The notes under the pieces: generated by a model
What the model was told of the DNA's origin: nothing
The model's input: the letters and a program-made list of their open reading frames with translations, nothing else
The model's database searches: none
Made by a program: the position numbers and the translations under genes
In this document: piece by piece, positions 29,001 to 37,658 of the stretch
How positions within the stretch are numbered: position 1 is the first letter of the stretch
Layout: each line of letters starts with the position of its first letter
Assembly (NCBI RefSeq): GCF_000969415.1
Contig: NZ_JZEX01000199.1
Span: forward strand, 1-64,000
Source of the DNA: Devosia geojensis
Lineage (GTDB): Bacteria > Pseudomonadota > Alphaproteobacteria > Rhizobiales > Devosiaceae
Length of the DNA stretch: 64,000 nucleotides
Reading direction: 5' to 3'

Positions 29001-30139
29001 TGGCGGTCCGCGCGCGCTTCCTCGCCGGCCTTCTCGCCCTCGGCCTTCTGGCCGGGCCCGCGATCGCGCAGGAGGCCGCGCCGACTGAAATCCCCGAGGT
29101 TCCGAACCCAACTGCCCCCGACCCGGCGGACACCGAGGCGGCCGACGACATCAGCGCCGACATCTTCGGGGGACCGCGCCGCCCGGTCGACATGGCCTAT
29201 GGCGCCTTCCAGCGCGGCTTCTACCTCACCGCTCTCGAGCTCGCCCTGCCCCGCGCCGCCGAACACGATGCGCCGGCCCAGACGCTGATCGCCGAGCTCT
29301 ATGCCAAGGGGCTGGGCGTCGGCCAGAACCTGGAGCGCGCCGCCAGCTGGTACCAGCTCGCCTCCGACAACGGCGACATGATGGCCTCGTTCGAGCTCGC
29401 CCTCCTCTACCAGAACGGCCAGGGCGTCGAGCGCGACCGCCAGAAAGCCGCCGATCTCTTCCGCAAGGCCGCCGAGGCCGGCAGCATCGAGGCCAAGTAC
29501 AACCTGGCGCTGCTGCACGTCGAAGGCGTCTATGCCGAGCCCAGCCTGACCACCGCCGCCGGCCTGATGAAGGAAGCCGCCGACGCCGAGCTGCCCGAGG
29601 CGCAATACGACTACGGCGTGATGCTGATGGAAGGAGCGGGCGTCGCGCCCAATCCGGCCGAAGGCGTGCGCTATGTGGCGCTGGCGGCCGAAGAAGGCCT
29701 CGCCTCGGCGCAGATCGACTACGCGACCATGCTCTACCTCGGCCGGGGAGTGGAGCGCGACCTTGCCGGCGCGCTCGAGTGGTACCGGCGCGCCGCCGAC
29801 GGCGGCAATCCCGTAGCCCAGAACCGTTACGCCAAGCTTCTCGCCGCCGGCGAAGGGGTCGAGCGCAACTTCGAGGATGCCGCCATGTGGCGGGTGCTCG
29901 CCCGCCGGCAGGGCGTGACCGACCCGACCCTCGACGAGCTCCTGGCCGCTGCTCCGCCCGAAGCCATCGCGCGCGCCGAGACCCGGGCCCGCTACTGGCC
30001 CGCCGAACCACCGAGCGCGGAACCCGCACCCGCGCAGGGCTTTGCGGCCGAGCCCGCGGCGATCGAACCAGCTCCGGCCGGTGAGACCGCCGACGAGACG
30101 GAACCACCGGCGCCCGAGGCCGAAACCCAAGGCCCTTGA
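28997..30139 (+). CDS. Periplasmic Sel1-repeat protein
   Basis: A 380-residue exported protein with signal peptide (LAGLLALGLLAGPAIAQ), a Pro/Glu/Asp-rich linker, then about six Sel1/TPR-like repeats (residues about 65-320; for example AELYAKGLGVGQNLERAASW), and a Pro/Glu/Ala-rich tail. Sel1 proteins are scaffolds; in rhizobia the periplasmic ExoR has this fold and regulates a sensor kinase, but that role here is only an analogy. Coupled to the ThiE-like gene by ATGA. Confidence 0.83.
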   Translation: MMAVRARFLAGLLALGLLAGPAIAQEAAPTEIPEVPNPTAPDPADTEAADDISADIFGGPRRPVDMAYGAFQRGFYLTALELALPRAAEHDAPAQTLIAELYAKGLGVGQNLERAASWYQLASDNGDMMASFELALLYQNGQGVERDRQKAADLFRKAAEAGSIEAKYNLALLHVEGVYAEPSLTTAAGLMKEAADAELPEAQYDYGVMLMEGAGVAPNPAEGVRYVALAAEEGLASAQIDYATMLYLGRGVERDLAGALEWYRRAADGGNPVAQNRYAKLLAAGEGVERNFEDAAMWRVLARRQGVTDPTLDELLAAAPPEAIARAETRARYWPAEPPSAEPAPAQGFAAEPAAIEPAPAGETADETEPPAPEAETQGP

Positions 30140-30199
30140 ACGCAGCGGCGTTCTCGGGCAATAAGCCCGCCTGAATTCACGGGTCGACGTATAACGCTT

Positions 30200-30321
30200 A
30201 CCCCCTCATCCGCCCTTCGGGCACCTTCTCCCACGAGGGGAGAAGGGAACGGGCGGCACCCTCCCCTCTCCCCTCGTGGGAGAGGGTGGATCGCGCAAAG
30301 CGCGAGACGGGTGAGGGGGAT
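30200..30321. repeat. Family C long palindrome
   Basis: Outer arms CCCCCTCATCCGCCC and a facing GACGGGTGAGGGGGA; inner arms TTCTCCCACGAGGGGAGAAG and CTCTCCCCTCGTGGGAGAG. A multi-hairpin element of about 120 bases in the gap before the inositol phosphatase gene. Confidence 0.8.
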
Positions 30322-30380
30322 GCGCGACCCGGTATCACCGGCCCTTCTTTCCACACGGTACTCCAAGGAACTTTTCGCCC

Positions 30381-31175
30381 ATGGCCCGCTCCGCCCTCCT
30401 CCATGTCATGGTCCAGGCCGCCTTCAAGGCCGGCAAGTCGCTGACCCGCGATTTCAGCGAGGTGGAGAACCTGCAGGTTTCGCGCAAGGGCCCGGCCGAT
30501 TTCGTCTCCGCCGCCGACAAGCGGGCCGAGCAGATCGTCTTCGAGGAGCTGCGGAAAGCCCGCCCGACCTACGCGTTCCTGATGGAGGAGAGCGGGGAGG
30601 TCGCAGGCACCGACGGCCAGCACCGCTGGATCATCGACCCGCTCGACGGCACCACCAATTTCCTCCACTCGATCCCGCTCTTTGCCGTCGCCATCGCGCT
30701 CCAGCGCGGCGACGAGATCGTGGCCTCCGTGATCTACAACCCCATCCTCGACGAGCTCTATACCGCCGAGAAGGGCGGCGGGGCGTGGCTTTCGGACCGC
30801 AAGCGCCTGCGCGTCGCCGGCCGCCGGCACCTGGCCGACTGCGTCGCCGTCACCGGCATCAAGACGCAGGGCACCGCCAACGACACGCTGGCGCTGCGCC
30901 AGGTGGCCGCCGTCAACCCGGCCGTCGCGGGCCTGCGCCGCTCCGGCTCGATCTCCATGGACATGGCCTGGCTCGCCGCCGGCCGCTACGACGTGCTCTG
31001 GGAAGCGGGCCTCTCCCCCTGGGACGTCGCCCCCGGCCTTTTGATGGTGCGCGAAGCCGGCGGGTTCGTCTGCGACTATTCGGGCGGCCCCGGCTCGATC
31101 TGGAATGGCGAGGTCGTCGCCGGTAACGAGACCGTGCAGGCCGCGCTGCTGAAAGTGCTGAAGACGGTGAAGTAA
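30381..31175 (+). CDS. suhB: Inositol monophosphatase family protein
   Basis: A 264-residue Mg2+-dependent sugar or inositol phosphatase. Metal ligands are visible in FLMEESGE, WIIDPLDGTTNFLHSIP and SPWDVAPGLLM. In enterobacteria SuhB also acts in rRNA antitermination; whether this one does is unknown. Preceded by a family C palindrome. Confidence 0.92.
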   Translation: MARSALLHVMVQAAFKAGKSLTRDFSEVENLQVSRKGPADFVSAADKRAEQIVFEELRKARPTYAFLMEESGEVAGTDGQHRWIIDPLDGTTNFLHSIPLFAVAIALQRGDEIVASVIYNPILDELYTAEKGGGAWLSDRKRLRVAGRRHLADCVAVTGIKTQGTANDTLALRQVAAVNPAVAGLRRSGSISMDMAWLAAGRYDVLWEAGLSPWDVAPGLLMVREAGGFVCDYSGGPGSIWNGEVVAGNETVQAALLKVLKTVK

Positions 31176-31221
31176 GTTTCGCCCGCGCTGCATCGGCTTG
31201 CGCACCAAATCCCTCACCTCA

Positions 31222-31308
31222 CCGGGTCATCCCCGCGAACGCGGGGACCTCTGTTCCGGTATTCGCCATACAAACCGAGGTTCCCGCTTTCGCGGGAATG
31301 ATCCTGTG
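31222..31308. repeat. Family B inverted-repeat element
   Basis: Left arm CCGGGTCATCCCCGCGAACG, right arm ending GCGGGAATGATCCTGTG. Single-base changes in both arms suggest an older copy. Confidence 0.8.
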
Positions 31309-31349
31309 ATTGTTTTCGCCTGACGTGAAAATCGACACCAACTGTGGTT

Positions 31350-31385
31350 ACCGGTCCCGGCTCTCGCCGGGATGACAGCCGGCGG
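31350..31385. repeat. Family A single right arm
   Basis: GGTCCCGGCTCTCGCCGGGATGACAGCCGG is a right-hand arm without a visible partner. With the preceding B element it occupies most of the 31176-31547 gap; the last 120 bases before the MotA-like gene are AT-richer and hold a possible promoter. Confidence 0.6.
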
Positions 31386-31462
31386 AGGGGGTGAGTGAAT
31401 GCGCACCCTTATGACAACTTCGTGCGCCCCCTGCCCGACCAACGCTCTGTTAACCTTTGTCA

Positions 31463-31491
31463 TTGTCAGGCCACGTTGGTCTGACTAGTCT
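31463..31491 (+). promoter_or_regulatory. Possible promoter of the MotA-like gene
   Basis: TTGTCA, 17-base spacer, TAGTCT, about 57 bases before the ATG. Moderate matches only. Confidence 0.35.
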
Positions 31492-31547
31492 CATCTGCAT
31501 ATCCGCCAGATGATTTGCCGGACCGGGGGCCAGGGTTTCACCAGACG

Positions 31548-32543
31548 ATGACGCAAGGATACGATCCCTACCGCCTCGCCAGCCCCACCGTTTATCTCAT
31601 CAAGATGCTCATCTTCCTGGTGCTGGCGGCGCTGGTGGGGGCAATCCTCTATACCACCCTCGTCACCTTCTTCTGGGCCAACCCGTTCATCAACTCGATG
31701 ATCCTCTTCACCCTGGCCGTGGGGATATTCCTCTCCTTCCGGCAGGTGGTGCGGCTCTTTCCCGAGGTGAAATGGGTCAACTCGCTCCAGGAGGGCGGGC
31801 TTTCGGGCGGCCGTCCGCCCGTGCTGCTGGCCCCGGTCGCCGGCATATTGCGCGAGCGGATCGGCGAGGCGGTCATCACGCCCTCGGCCATGCGCTCGAT
31901 CCTCGATTCGGTCGGCAACCGGCTCGACGAGGCCAAGGACACCTCCCGGTACCTCACCGGCCTCCTCGTCTTCCTCGGCCTGCTCGGCACGTTCTATGGC
32001 CTCCTCGAGACCGTCACTTCCGTCGCCGGCGTCATCAATGCCCTCGACGTCACGACGAGCGACACGACAACGCTCTTTTCCGACCTCAAGGACGGCCTCA
32101 CCGCCCCTCTCGGCGGCATGGGCACGGCGTTCTCGTCCTCGCTCTTCGGCCTTTCCGGCTCGCTGATCCTCGGCTTCCTCGACCTGCAGACCAGCCAGGC
32201 GCAGAACGCCTTCTATACCGACCTCGAGGACTGGATGACCTCGATGACCGAGCTCGACCATCCGGTGACCGCCATGCAGGCCTCGGGCCTTGGCGTCTCC
32301 GGCAGCGAGATGCAGGCCATGCTCGAGCGCCTCGGCACAACCATGCAGACGACGAACTCGTCCCAGAACGCCATCCGCGCCATGGCCGAGCTCGCCCGCG
32401 GCATCGACGGCCTCGTCAAGCACATCCGCACCGAGCAGGACGACCTGCGGCGCCACATCCTCGAGCAGGGCGAGACCAACAAGAAGCTGCGCGACCTGAT
32501 CGAAGCCATGCTCGCCGAAGGCGACGACGAGCGGCGGGGCTGA
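31548..32543 (+). CDS. MotA/TolQ/ExbB-family membrane protein
   Basis: A 331-residue inner-membrane protein starting MTQGYDPYRLASPTVYLIKM. Hydrophobic segments lie near residues 18-40, 46-65, 140-160 and 195-215, with the family-type stretch LVFLGLLGTFYGLLETVTSV. A soluble tail of about 110 residues rich in Glu/Arg/Leu follows. It would form an ion-driven stator with the OmpA-domain protein 4 bases downstream. It is not the flagellar MotA by context. The same pair is common in Hyphomicrobiales without known function. Confidence 0.82.
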   Translation: MTQGYDPYRLASPTVYLIKMLIFLVLAALVGAILYTTLVTFFWANPFINSMILFTLAVGIFLSFRQVVRLFPEVKWVNSLQEGGLSGGRPPVLLAPVAGILRERIGEAVITPSAMRSILDSVGNRLDEAKDTSRYLTGLLVFLGLLGTFYGLLETVTSVAGVINALDVTTSDTTTLFSDLKDGLTAPLGGMGTAFSSSLFGLSGSLILGFLDLQTSQAQNAFYTDLEDWMTSMTELDHPVTAMQASGLGVSGSEMQAMLERLGTTMQTTNSSQNAIRAMAELARGIDGLVKHIRTEQDDLRRHILEQGETNKKLRDLIEAMLAEGDDERRG

Positions 32544-32547
32544 CGCC

Positions 32548-33576
32548 ATGGCGCTCGCCACCCGCGCCCGCCGCCGGGAAGCTACCAACTACTGGCCGGG
32601 GTTCGTCGACGCGCTGTCGAGCCTGCTGCTCGTCATCATCTTCATGCTCAGCCTCTTCATGCTGACGCAGTTCTTCCTCAATCAGGAGATCCAGGGGCGC
32701 GACACGGCGCTGCAGCGCCTCAACAGCCAGATCGCCGAGCTGACCGAGCTCCTGCAGCTCGAGCGCGCCAATTCCGACGACCTCGAATCGACCATCTCGA
32801 TGCTGACCGCGACCCTCTCCAGCGCCGAGGCCGAGCGCGACGACCTCGCCAACCAGCTCTCGGGCGTCGGGACGGGCCTCGAGGGTCGCGACGCCGAGAT
32901 CGCGCGGCTGCAATCGGAGCTGACGAGCGCCGAGGAGCTGTCGGACGAGGCGAACGCTGCCGTCGCCTTGCTCAACCAGCAGCTCGCGGCGCTGCGCACC
33001 CAGATCAGCGCCCTCGAGGCCGCGCTCGAGGCCTCCGAGGCGCGCGATACCGAGAACCGCACGCAGATCGCCGACCTCGGCCGCCGCCTCAACGTGGCGC
33101 TGGCCCAGCGCGTGCAGGACCTGACCCGCTACCGCTCGGACTTCTTCGGGCGCCTGCGCGAAATCCTGGAGGGACGCGCGGACGTGCGCGTCGTCGGCGA
33201 CCGCTTCGTCTTCCAGTCCGAGGTGCTGTTCGCCGCCGGCCAGGCGACGATCTCGCAGGAAGGCCTGCCCGATCTCGATGCGCTGGCTGATGCCATCCTG
33301 CAGCTCGAGGACGAGATCCCCGACGACATCAACTGGGTGCTGCGCATCGACGGCCACACCGACCGCCGCCCGATCTCGAGCGCCCAGTTCCCCTCCAACT
33401 GGGAGCTCTCGGCCGCCCGCGCCATATCCGTCGCCAAATACCTCGTCGAGCAGGGGGTGCCGCCCGCCCGGCTCGTCGCGGCGGGCTTCGGCGAATTCGC
33501 CCCGCTCGACCCGGCCGACAACGACGAAGCCTACCGCCGCAACCGCCGCATCGAGTTCAAGCTGACCGAGGGGTGA
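32548..33576 (+). CDS. MotB/OmpA-like peptidoglycan-binding protein
   Basis: A 342-residue protein with one N-terminal transmembrane segment (FVDALSSLLLVIIFMLSLF; the Asp at about residue 21 matches the proton-carrying Asp of MotB), a long coiled coil (about 48-190), and a C-terminal OmpA domain (INWVLRIDGHTDRRPI, then NWELSAARAISVAKYL and NRRIEFKL). It should anchor to peptidoglycan and complete a stator with the upstream MotA-like protein. Confidence 0.85.
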   Translation: MALATRARRREATNYWPGFVDALSSLLLVIIFMLSLFMLTQFFLNQEIQGRDTALQRLNSQIAELTELLQLERANSDDLESTISMLTATLSSAEAERDDLANQLSGVGTGLEGRDAEIARLQSELTSAEELSDEANAAVALLNQQLAALRTQISALEAALEASEARDTENRTQIADLGRRLNVALAQRVQDLTRYRSDFFGRLREILEGRADVRVVGDRFVFQSEVLFAAGQATISQEGLPDLDALADAILQLEDEIPDDINWVLRIDGHTDRRPISSAQFPSNWELSAARAISVAKYLVEQGVPPARLVAAGFGEFAPLDPADNDEAYRRNRRIEFKLTEG

Positions 33577-33600
33577 TCTCTCGGGGGATGCAGGATTCGC

Positions 33601-33744
33601 GGAAAGGCCCCCTCACCCGCCGGCTTCGCCGCCGACCTCTCCCCCAAAAGGAGAGGTGGCGGGCTTGCGAGCCAGAGTGCCCCTCTTCACCTCTCCCTTC
33701 GGGGGAGAGGTCGGCGCATAGCGCCGGGTGAGGGGGCCTTTCCC
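33601..33744. repeat. Family C long palindrome with perfect outer arms
   Basis: The outer 18 bases GGAAAGGCCCCCTCACCC are perfectly complementary to the outer 18 on the right. Inner arms GACCTCTCCCCC and GGGGGAGAGGTC also pair. The element lies between convergent ends of the OmpA-like gene and btuD. Confidence 0.9.
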
Positions 33745-33785
33745 ACGGCGCCCAACCATCGAAGTCCGCTTTTCCTGGAAACGCT

Positions 33786-34547
33786 CTAAAGCGGCAGGAA
33801 TTCCAGTCCGATGTGTCCGGAGGCCGTGCGCCCGATTCGCACATCCACGCCGTAGACCTCGCGGATGCGCTCGGCCGTCAGCACCTCCTGCGGCGCGCCG
33901 GCGGCGACCACCTTCCCGGCCTCCAGCATCACCAGCCGGTCGCAATACTGCGCGGCGAGGTTGAGGTCGTGGAGGGCCGCGAGCGTCGTGAGGCCCAGCC
34001 GCTTGACCAGCCCCATCAGTTCGAGCTGGTAGCGGATATCGAGGTGGTTGGTCGGCTCGTCGAGGATGAGGACATCGGTCCCCTGCGCCAGCGCCCGCGC
34101 CATCAGCACGCGCTGCTTTTCTCCGCCCGAGAGCGTCATGAACGCGCGCTCGGCCATGCCCGCCATGCCGACTTCGGCAAGGCTCGTGCGCACAATCCGC
34201 CGATCCTCGTCCGTCTCCGGCTCGAAATCGCGCTTGTGGGGCGTGCGCCCCATCATCACGATCTCGGCGACGGTAAAATCGAACTCGCCCATGCGTTCCT
34301 GGGCGACGACGGCCAGCCGCTGCGCGGCGTGCCGCGCGGGCAGGGCCCAGAGATCGCTGCGGTCGAGCCGGACGACGCCTCCTTGCGGCTTTAATACCCG
34401 GTAGAGCGTGCGTAACAGGCTCGACTTGCCGCTGCCGTTGGGTCCGACGAGCCCGAGGAACTCGCCGGGCCGCAACTCGAGCGTCACCCGATCGATCAGC
34501 GCGCGGCCCTCGACTGCGTAGGAGACGTCTTGCGCTGCGAGCGTCAT
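33786..34547 (-). CDS. btuD: Cobalamin-type ABC importer ATPase
   Basis: A 253-residue FecE/BtuD-family ATPase with Walker A GPNGSGKS, signature LSGGEKQR, Walker B DVLILDEPTNHLD and switch His in ALHDLNLA. Partners are the FecCD-type permease overlapping by 4 bases and the broken binding protein. FecE-type subunits serve siderophores, heme or B12; the cobalamin riboswitch at the head of the operon points to B12 or a corrinoid. Confidence 0.9.
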   Translation of the reverse strand: MTLAAQDVSYAVEGRALIDRVTLELRPGEFLGLVGPNGSGKSSLLRTLYRVLKPQGGVVRLDRSDLWALPARHAAQRLAVVAQERMGEFDFTVAEIVMMGRTPHKRDFEPETDEDRRIVRTSLAEVGMAGMAERAFMTLSGGEKQRVLMARALAQGTDVLILDEPTNHLDIRYQLELMGLVKRLGLTTLAALHDLNLAAQYCDRLVMLEAGKVVAAGAPQEVLTAERIREVYGVDVRIGRTASGHIGLEFLPL

Positions 34548-35629
34548 GAGAGGCTCTCCTTTCGCCGCACGCGTTGGGTCGCGAGCATGTAGACGAAGAA
34601 CGGGCCGCCGATGAGCGCGGTGATGACGCCGACCGGCAGCTCCACCGGCGCAAAGAGCATGCGCGCGCCCACATCCACCCAGATGAGGAAGATCGCCCCG
34701 CCGAGCACCGCGACCGGCAGCACCCGGCGGTGGTCGGTGCCGACGAGCATGCGCACGATGTGCGGGATGACGAGGCCGACGAAGCCGATGGCCCCACTGA
34801 CTGCCACCATCACCCCGGTAAGGAGCGAGGCGAGGAGGAAAAGCGTGCGCCGCACCTGCGTTACTTCGATGCCGAGTGTCGCCGCCGTTTCGTCGCCGAC
34901 CATCAGCGCGTTGAGCGCGCGCGCCCGCAGCAGGAGCAGCCCCGTCCCCAGCGCCAGCACCGCCGCCGGCACGCCGAGATCGCTCCAGCTCGCCCCGGCG
35001 AGGCTGCCGAGGATCCATTCCATCGCCTGGCGCGCCAGTTCCCGGTCCGGGGAGGTGAGGACGATGAGGCTCGTCAGTCCCGAGAGTGTATAGGAGCAGG
35101 CCATGCCGGCGAGCACCAGGCGCAGCGGCGAGATGGTGCCGCCCGCATGGGCGACGAGGTAGACGATGAGCAGCGCCAGCATCGCGCCCGCGAATGCCCC
35201 GAGCGACACGGCAAAGACCCCTGCGAACGCGAGCCAGCCGAGCCCCAGCACCGAAACCGCCCCGACCGAGGCGCCCGAGGAGATGCCGAGGATATAGGGG
35301 TCGGCCATGGGATTGCGCACCACCGCCTGCATGGTGACGCCGACCGCCGCGAGTCCGGCTCCGACCATCGCCGCCAGCAGTACGCGCGGCAGGCGCAGCA
35401 TCAGCACGATATTGGCCTGCGCCGCGCTCCAGTCGCCCTCGCCCCCGACGATCTGGGCGAAGATGATCTGCCACACCCGATGGGCCGGCAGCGGCACCGG
35501 GCCGATGGCGACCGCCGCCGTGACCGTGGCGAGAAGCCCCGCGACCAGAAGCCCGACGATCGCCCCGAACCCGAGGCGCGCCGCCGCCGGCGCCCGATCG
35601 AGCGCCCGCCCAACCACCTCCCCGCTCAC
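34544..35629 (-). CDS. btuC: Cobalamin-type ABC importer permease
   Basis: A 361-residue FecCD-family permease with about ten transmembrane helices. Family motifs RLPRVLLAAMVGAGLA, NPMADPYILGISSGAS and GFVGLVIPHIVRMLVG are present. GTG start at 35629 overlaps the btuF stop by 4 bases (GTGA). Corrinoid specificity is inferred from the riboswitch. Confidence 0.9.
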   Translation of the reverse strand: MSGEVVGRALDRAPAAARLGFGAIVGLLVAGLLATVTAAVAIGPVPLPAHRVWQIIFAQIVGGEGDWSAAQANIVLMLRLPRVLLAAMVGAGLAAVGVTMQAVVRNPMADPYILGISSGASVGAVSVLGLGWLAFAGVFAVSLGAFAGAMLALLIVYLVAHAGGTISPLRLVLAGMACSYTLSGLTSLIVLTSPDRELARQAMEWILGSLAGASWSDLGVPAAVLALGTGLLLLRARALNALMVGDETAATLGIEVTQVRRTLFLLASLLTGVMVAVSGAIGFVGLVIPHIVRMLVGTDHRRVLPVAVLGGAIFLIWVDVGARMLFAPVELPVGVITALIGGPFFVYMLATQRVRRKESLS

Positions 35630-36563
35630 TGGAAGAGCTCGGGATAGAAGCCGCTCGCAAGGGTGCGCACTGCATCCGGATTGCGCACGCCCTCGAAGGC
35701 GCTCGGCAACGGCATGACGACGAAGCGCTCCTCGGCGATGGCGGGGATGGTGGCGAGCGCCGGGTTGGATTTGAGGAACGCGATCTTCTCCTCGGCGCTG
35801 ACCTGGCCATAGTCGTTGATGACGATGACCTGCGGCGCCTTGGCGACCGCCTCCTCCCAGCTGACGTTCGCCCAGGTCTCGTCGAGGTCGGCGAAGACGT
35901 TGACACCGCCGGCGAGTTCGATGAGGTGCGTCTGCAGCGCCTTGCCGGTGGTGTAGAGCGTGTCGGTGCCGCTGTCGTAGACCATGACGGTCACCGGCTC
36001 CTCGACGTCCTCGACCACCGCCGTCACCTCGGCGATCTCGCTGCGGATACGGTCGATCAGCGCCTCGGCCTCGTCGTTGATGTCGAAGATCGCCCCGAGA
36101 TTGGCGATGTCGAGATAGACGTCGTCCATGGTGGCGCCCTTGATCAGCGTGCGCCGGTCACCGCATAGGCCTCGATCCCCAGTTCCTGCAGCACCGGCAC
36201 CGGGGCGACAGCGGTGTCGCGGAAGGCGCTGAGGCGCCCGAGCGCAAAGTCCGGCTCGACGCCGAGCACCACCTCGAGCGAGGGCGACTGCTCGGCAAGG
36301 ACCGGGATCGCGTCGTACTCGGCCTTGAGGCTCTCGAGCACGGGGTGGTTCATGTAGGCGGTGCCCACCATCCGGTCGGCCAGCCCCAGCGCCAGGAGCA
36401 GCTCGGTCGTGTGCCCGTTGAAGGTGACCGCGCGCTCCGGCGCCTTCTTGAAGGTCAGGGTATTGGGGCCGTTCTCGATGGTCAGCGGATAGACCGTCGG
36501 GTCGGCGGCCGCCGGCAGGGCAAGGCCGAGGGTGACGAGGAGGGCAAGGCTCAAGCGGCGCAT
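35626..36563 (-). pseudogene. btuF: Periplasmic corrinoid-binding protein BtuF, frameshifted
   Basis: Two adjacent frames together make one substrate-binding protein. The first (36144-36563) has the signal peptide (LALLVTLGLALPAAA), then ITFNGHTTELLLALG-like lobe-one sequence (here VTFNGHTTELLLALG) and stops after AYAVTGAR. The second, reaching back from 35626 to beyond 36129, carries the rest, LIKGATMDDVYLDIANLG to FYPELFQ. One missing base at about 36145-36155 accounts for the break. The joined length, about 312 residues, is normal. Either a sequencing or assembly error or a genuine inactivating deletion; no classic slippery sequence is visible. It overlaps its upstream neighbour (TGATG). 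Confidence 0.85.
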
Positions 36564-37327
36564 CAGGTGGTCTCCGGAACGGATTGGGAAAGCGCGGGCC
36601 GTTGCTCGACCCGGTGGATGAGGTGTTCGGACAAGGTCCGCCCCTCGCCGACGACCTGCGTCACGAAGTCGGCGACCGCCGTCTCGTCTGCGAGGCGATA
36701 CCACTCGCCGGCCGGATAGATGGCGAGCAGCGGCCCCTGGTTGCAGGGATAGAGGCACCCGGTCTGGGCGATGAGGCAGAGTTTTGAAAGGTCCTGCCGG
36801 GCCAGCTCCTCGGCCAGCGCCGCCCGCAACGAGCGCGCCCCGTGGAAATGGCAGCGCGGCCCGGTGCAGACGAGGATGTGGTGGACGAAGGGCGGCGGAT
36901 GCTGCCAGCCGGGCTTGCCGAGGCTCGGCTTCACGCCCTCGACCGCCGGCGCGGAGGCGGCGTTGCGCATCGCCTGCGCCGCGACCTCGGCAAGGACCGG
37001 ACGCTCATCGCACTGGTCGGCGCCGAGCCGCAGCACCATGCCGTGCCCCTCGCCCTGCTGCGCGAGCCAATGGGCGAGCACGCCCGGCAGCCAGGCTGTC
37101 AGGCTCTCGGAAAGGGGAAAGCCCAGCGGCTGCACGCTGATCTCGCGCCAGCCGGCATCGCGCATCGCATCGAGCGCTTCGGCAAGGTTGGTGCCCACGC
37201 CTTCGAGCCGGACCAGCCGGCTCGGCAGGGGCGTCAGTTCAGCCAGGTGCGCCTCGAGCAGGCGCTGCCGCCTGGCGCTGAGGTTCTGCTGGGAGATGAG
37301 ATAGACGATCGCCTCAGCCAATCGCAC
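36563..37327 (-). CDS. CbiX-like and 2Fe-2S ferredoxin-like fusion
   Basis: A 254-residue cytoplasmic protein. The N-terminal half (about 35-125) has CbiX/SirB-chelatase-like character; the C-terminal half (148-235) is a thioredoxin-like [2Fe-2S] ferredoxin with Cys154, Cys159, Cys191 and Cys195 in CTGPRCHFHG and CLYPCNQGP. Such proteins are found in cobalamin gene clusters, where a cobalt-related or reductive role is suspected. GTG start. First gene after the cobalamin riboswitch. Confidence 0.75.
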   Translation of the reverse strand: MRLAEAIVYLISQQNLSARRQRLLEAHLAELTPLPSRLVRLEGVGTNLAEALDAMRDAGWREISVQPLGFPLSESLTAWLPGVLAHWLAQQGEGHGMVLRLGADQCDERPVLAEVAAQAMRNAASAPAVEGVKPSLGKPGWQHPPPFVHHILVCTGPRCHFHGARSLRAALAEELARQDLSKLCLIAQTGCLYPCNQGPLLAIYPAGEWYRLADETAVADFVTQVVGEGRTLSEHLIHRVEQRPALSQSVPETT

Positions 37328-37437
37328 GCCCTCTCCCGATGGGAGAAGGCAATCGATGTGGGACGATCACGTTTGACGTGCCGGTTACCATTCGCGCCCT
37401 CTGCCGGCACACCTCGTCCGGCTTGTGGTTGATTGCG

Positions 37438-37618
37438 AACGGCAGGTCTCCTGGCTCGCGGCTCTGTCGCGTCCCGCCCCTTCCCGGTCCCGCTGGACCA
37501 GTGGTTATGGCAGTCGGCTTGCCGCTTACAGTTGCGAGGGCAGCTCCGGTCTTGGCCCCTGATGGGTAATCCGCACCGGCATTCCCTTTTCATCCGCGCG
37601 TCATGGCGGAACCGTCAG
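37438..37618 (-). promoter_or_regulatory. Cobalamin riboswitch
   Basis: Read on the minus strand, the conserved blocks occur in order: AAAAGGGAATGCCGGTG, GAGCTGCCCTCGCAACTGTA followed by AGCGG, a CCACTGG and CGGGAAGG segment, and GCCAGGAGACCTGCC. These are the hallmarks of the AdoCbl (B12-box) riboswitch. It lies directly upstream of the 2Fe-2S/btuFCD operon and should switch the operon off when cobalamin is plentiful. Confidence 0.95.
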
Positions 37619-37658
37619 CCCGGTGATGATTAAGGGCGAATGTGTTGTGGCGCAAGAC

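Noticed and set aside
31548..33576. Zorya-type antiphage system (ZorAB-like pair)
   Set aside because: Only the MotA-like and OmpA-like genes are present. The following genes are a repeat and a corrinoid importer, with no ZorC, ZorD or ZorE, so there is no support for a defence system.
36144..36563. Programmed ribosomal frameshift in btuF
   Set aside because: No slippery heptamer or downstream pseudoknot is visible at the junction, and no btuF homologue is known to need one; deletion or sequencing error is simpler.
37618..37658. Second regulatory element between the riboswitch and the ABC exporter
   Set aside because: The two genes run in the same direction but the exporter ends here; the 40 bases contain no stem-loop with a T tract, only upstream flank of the riboswitch.
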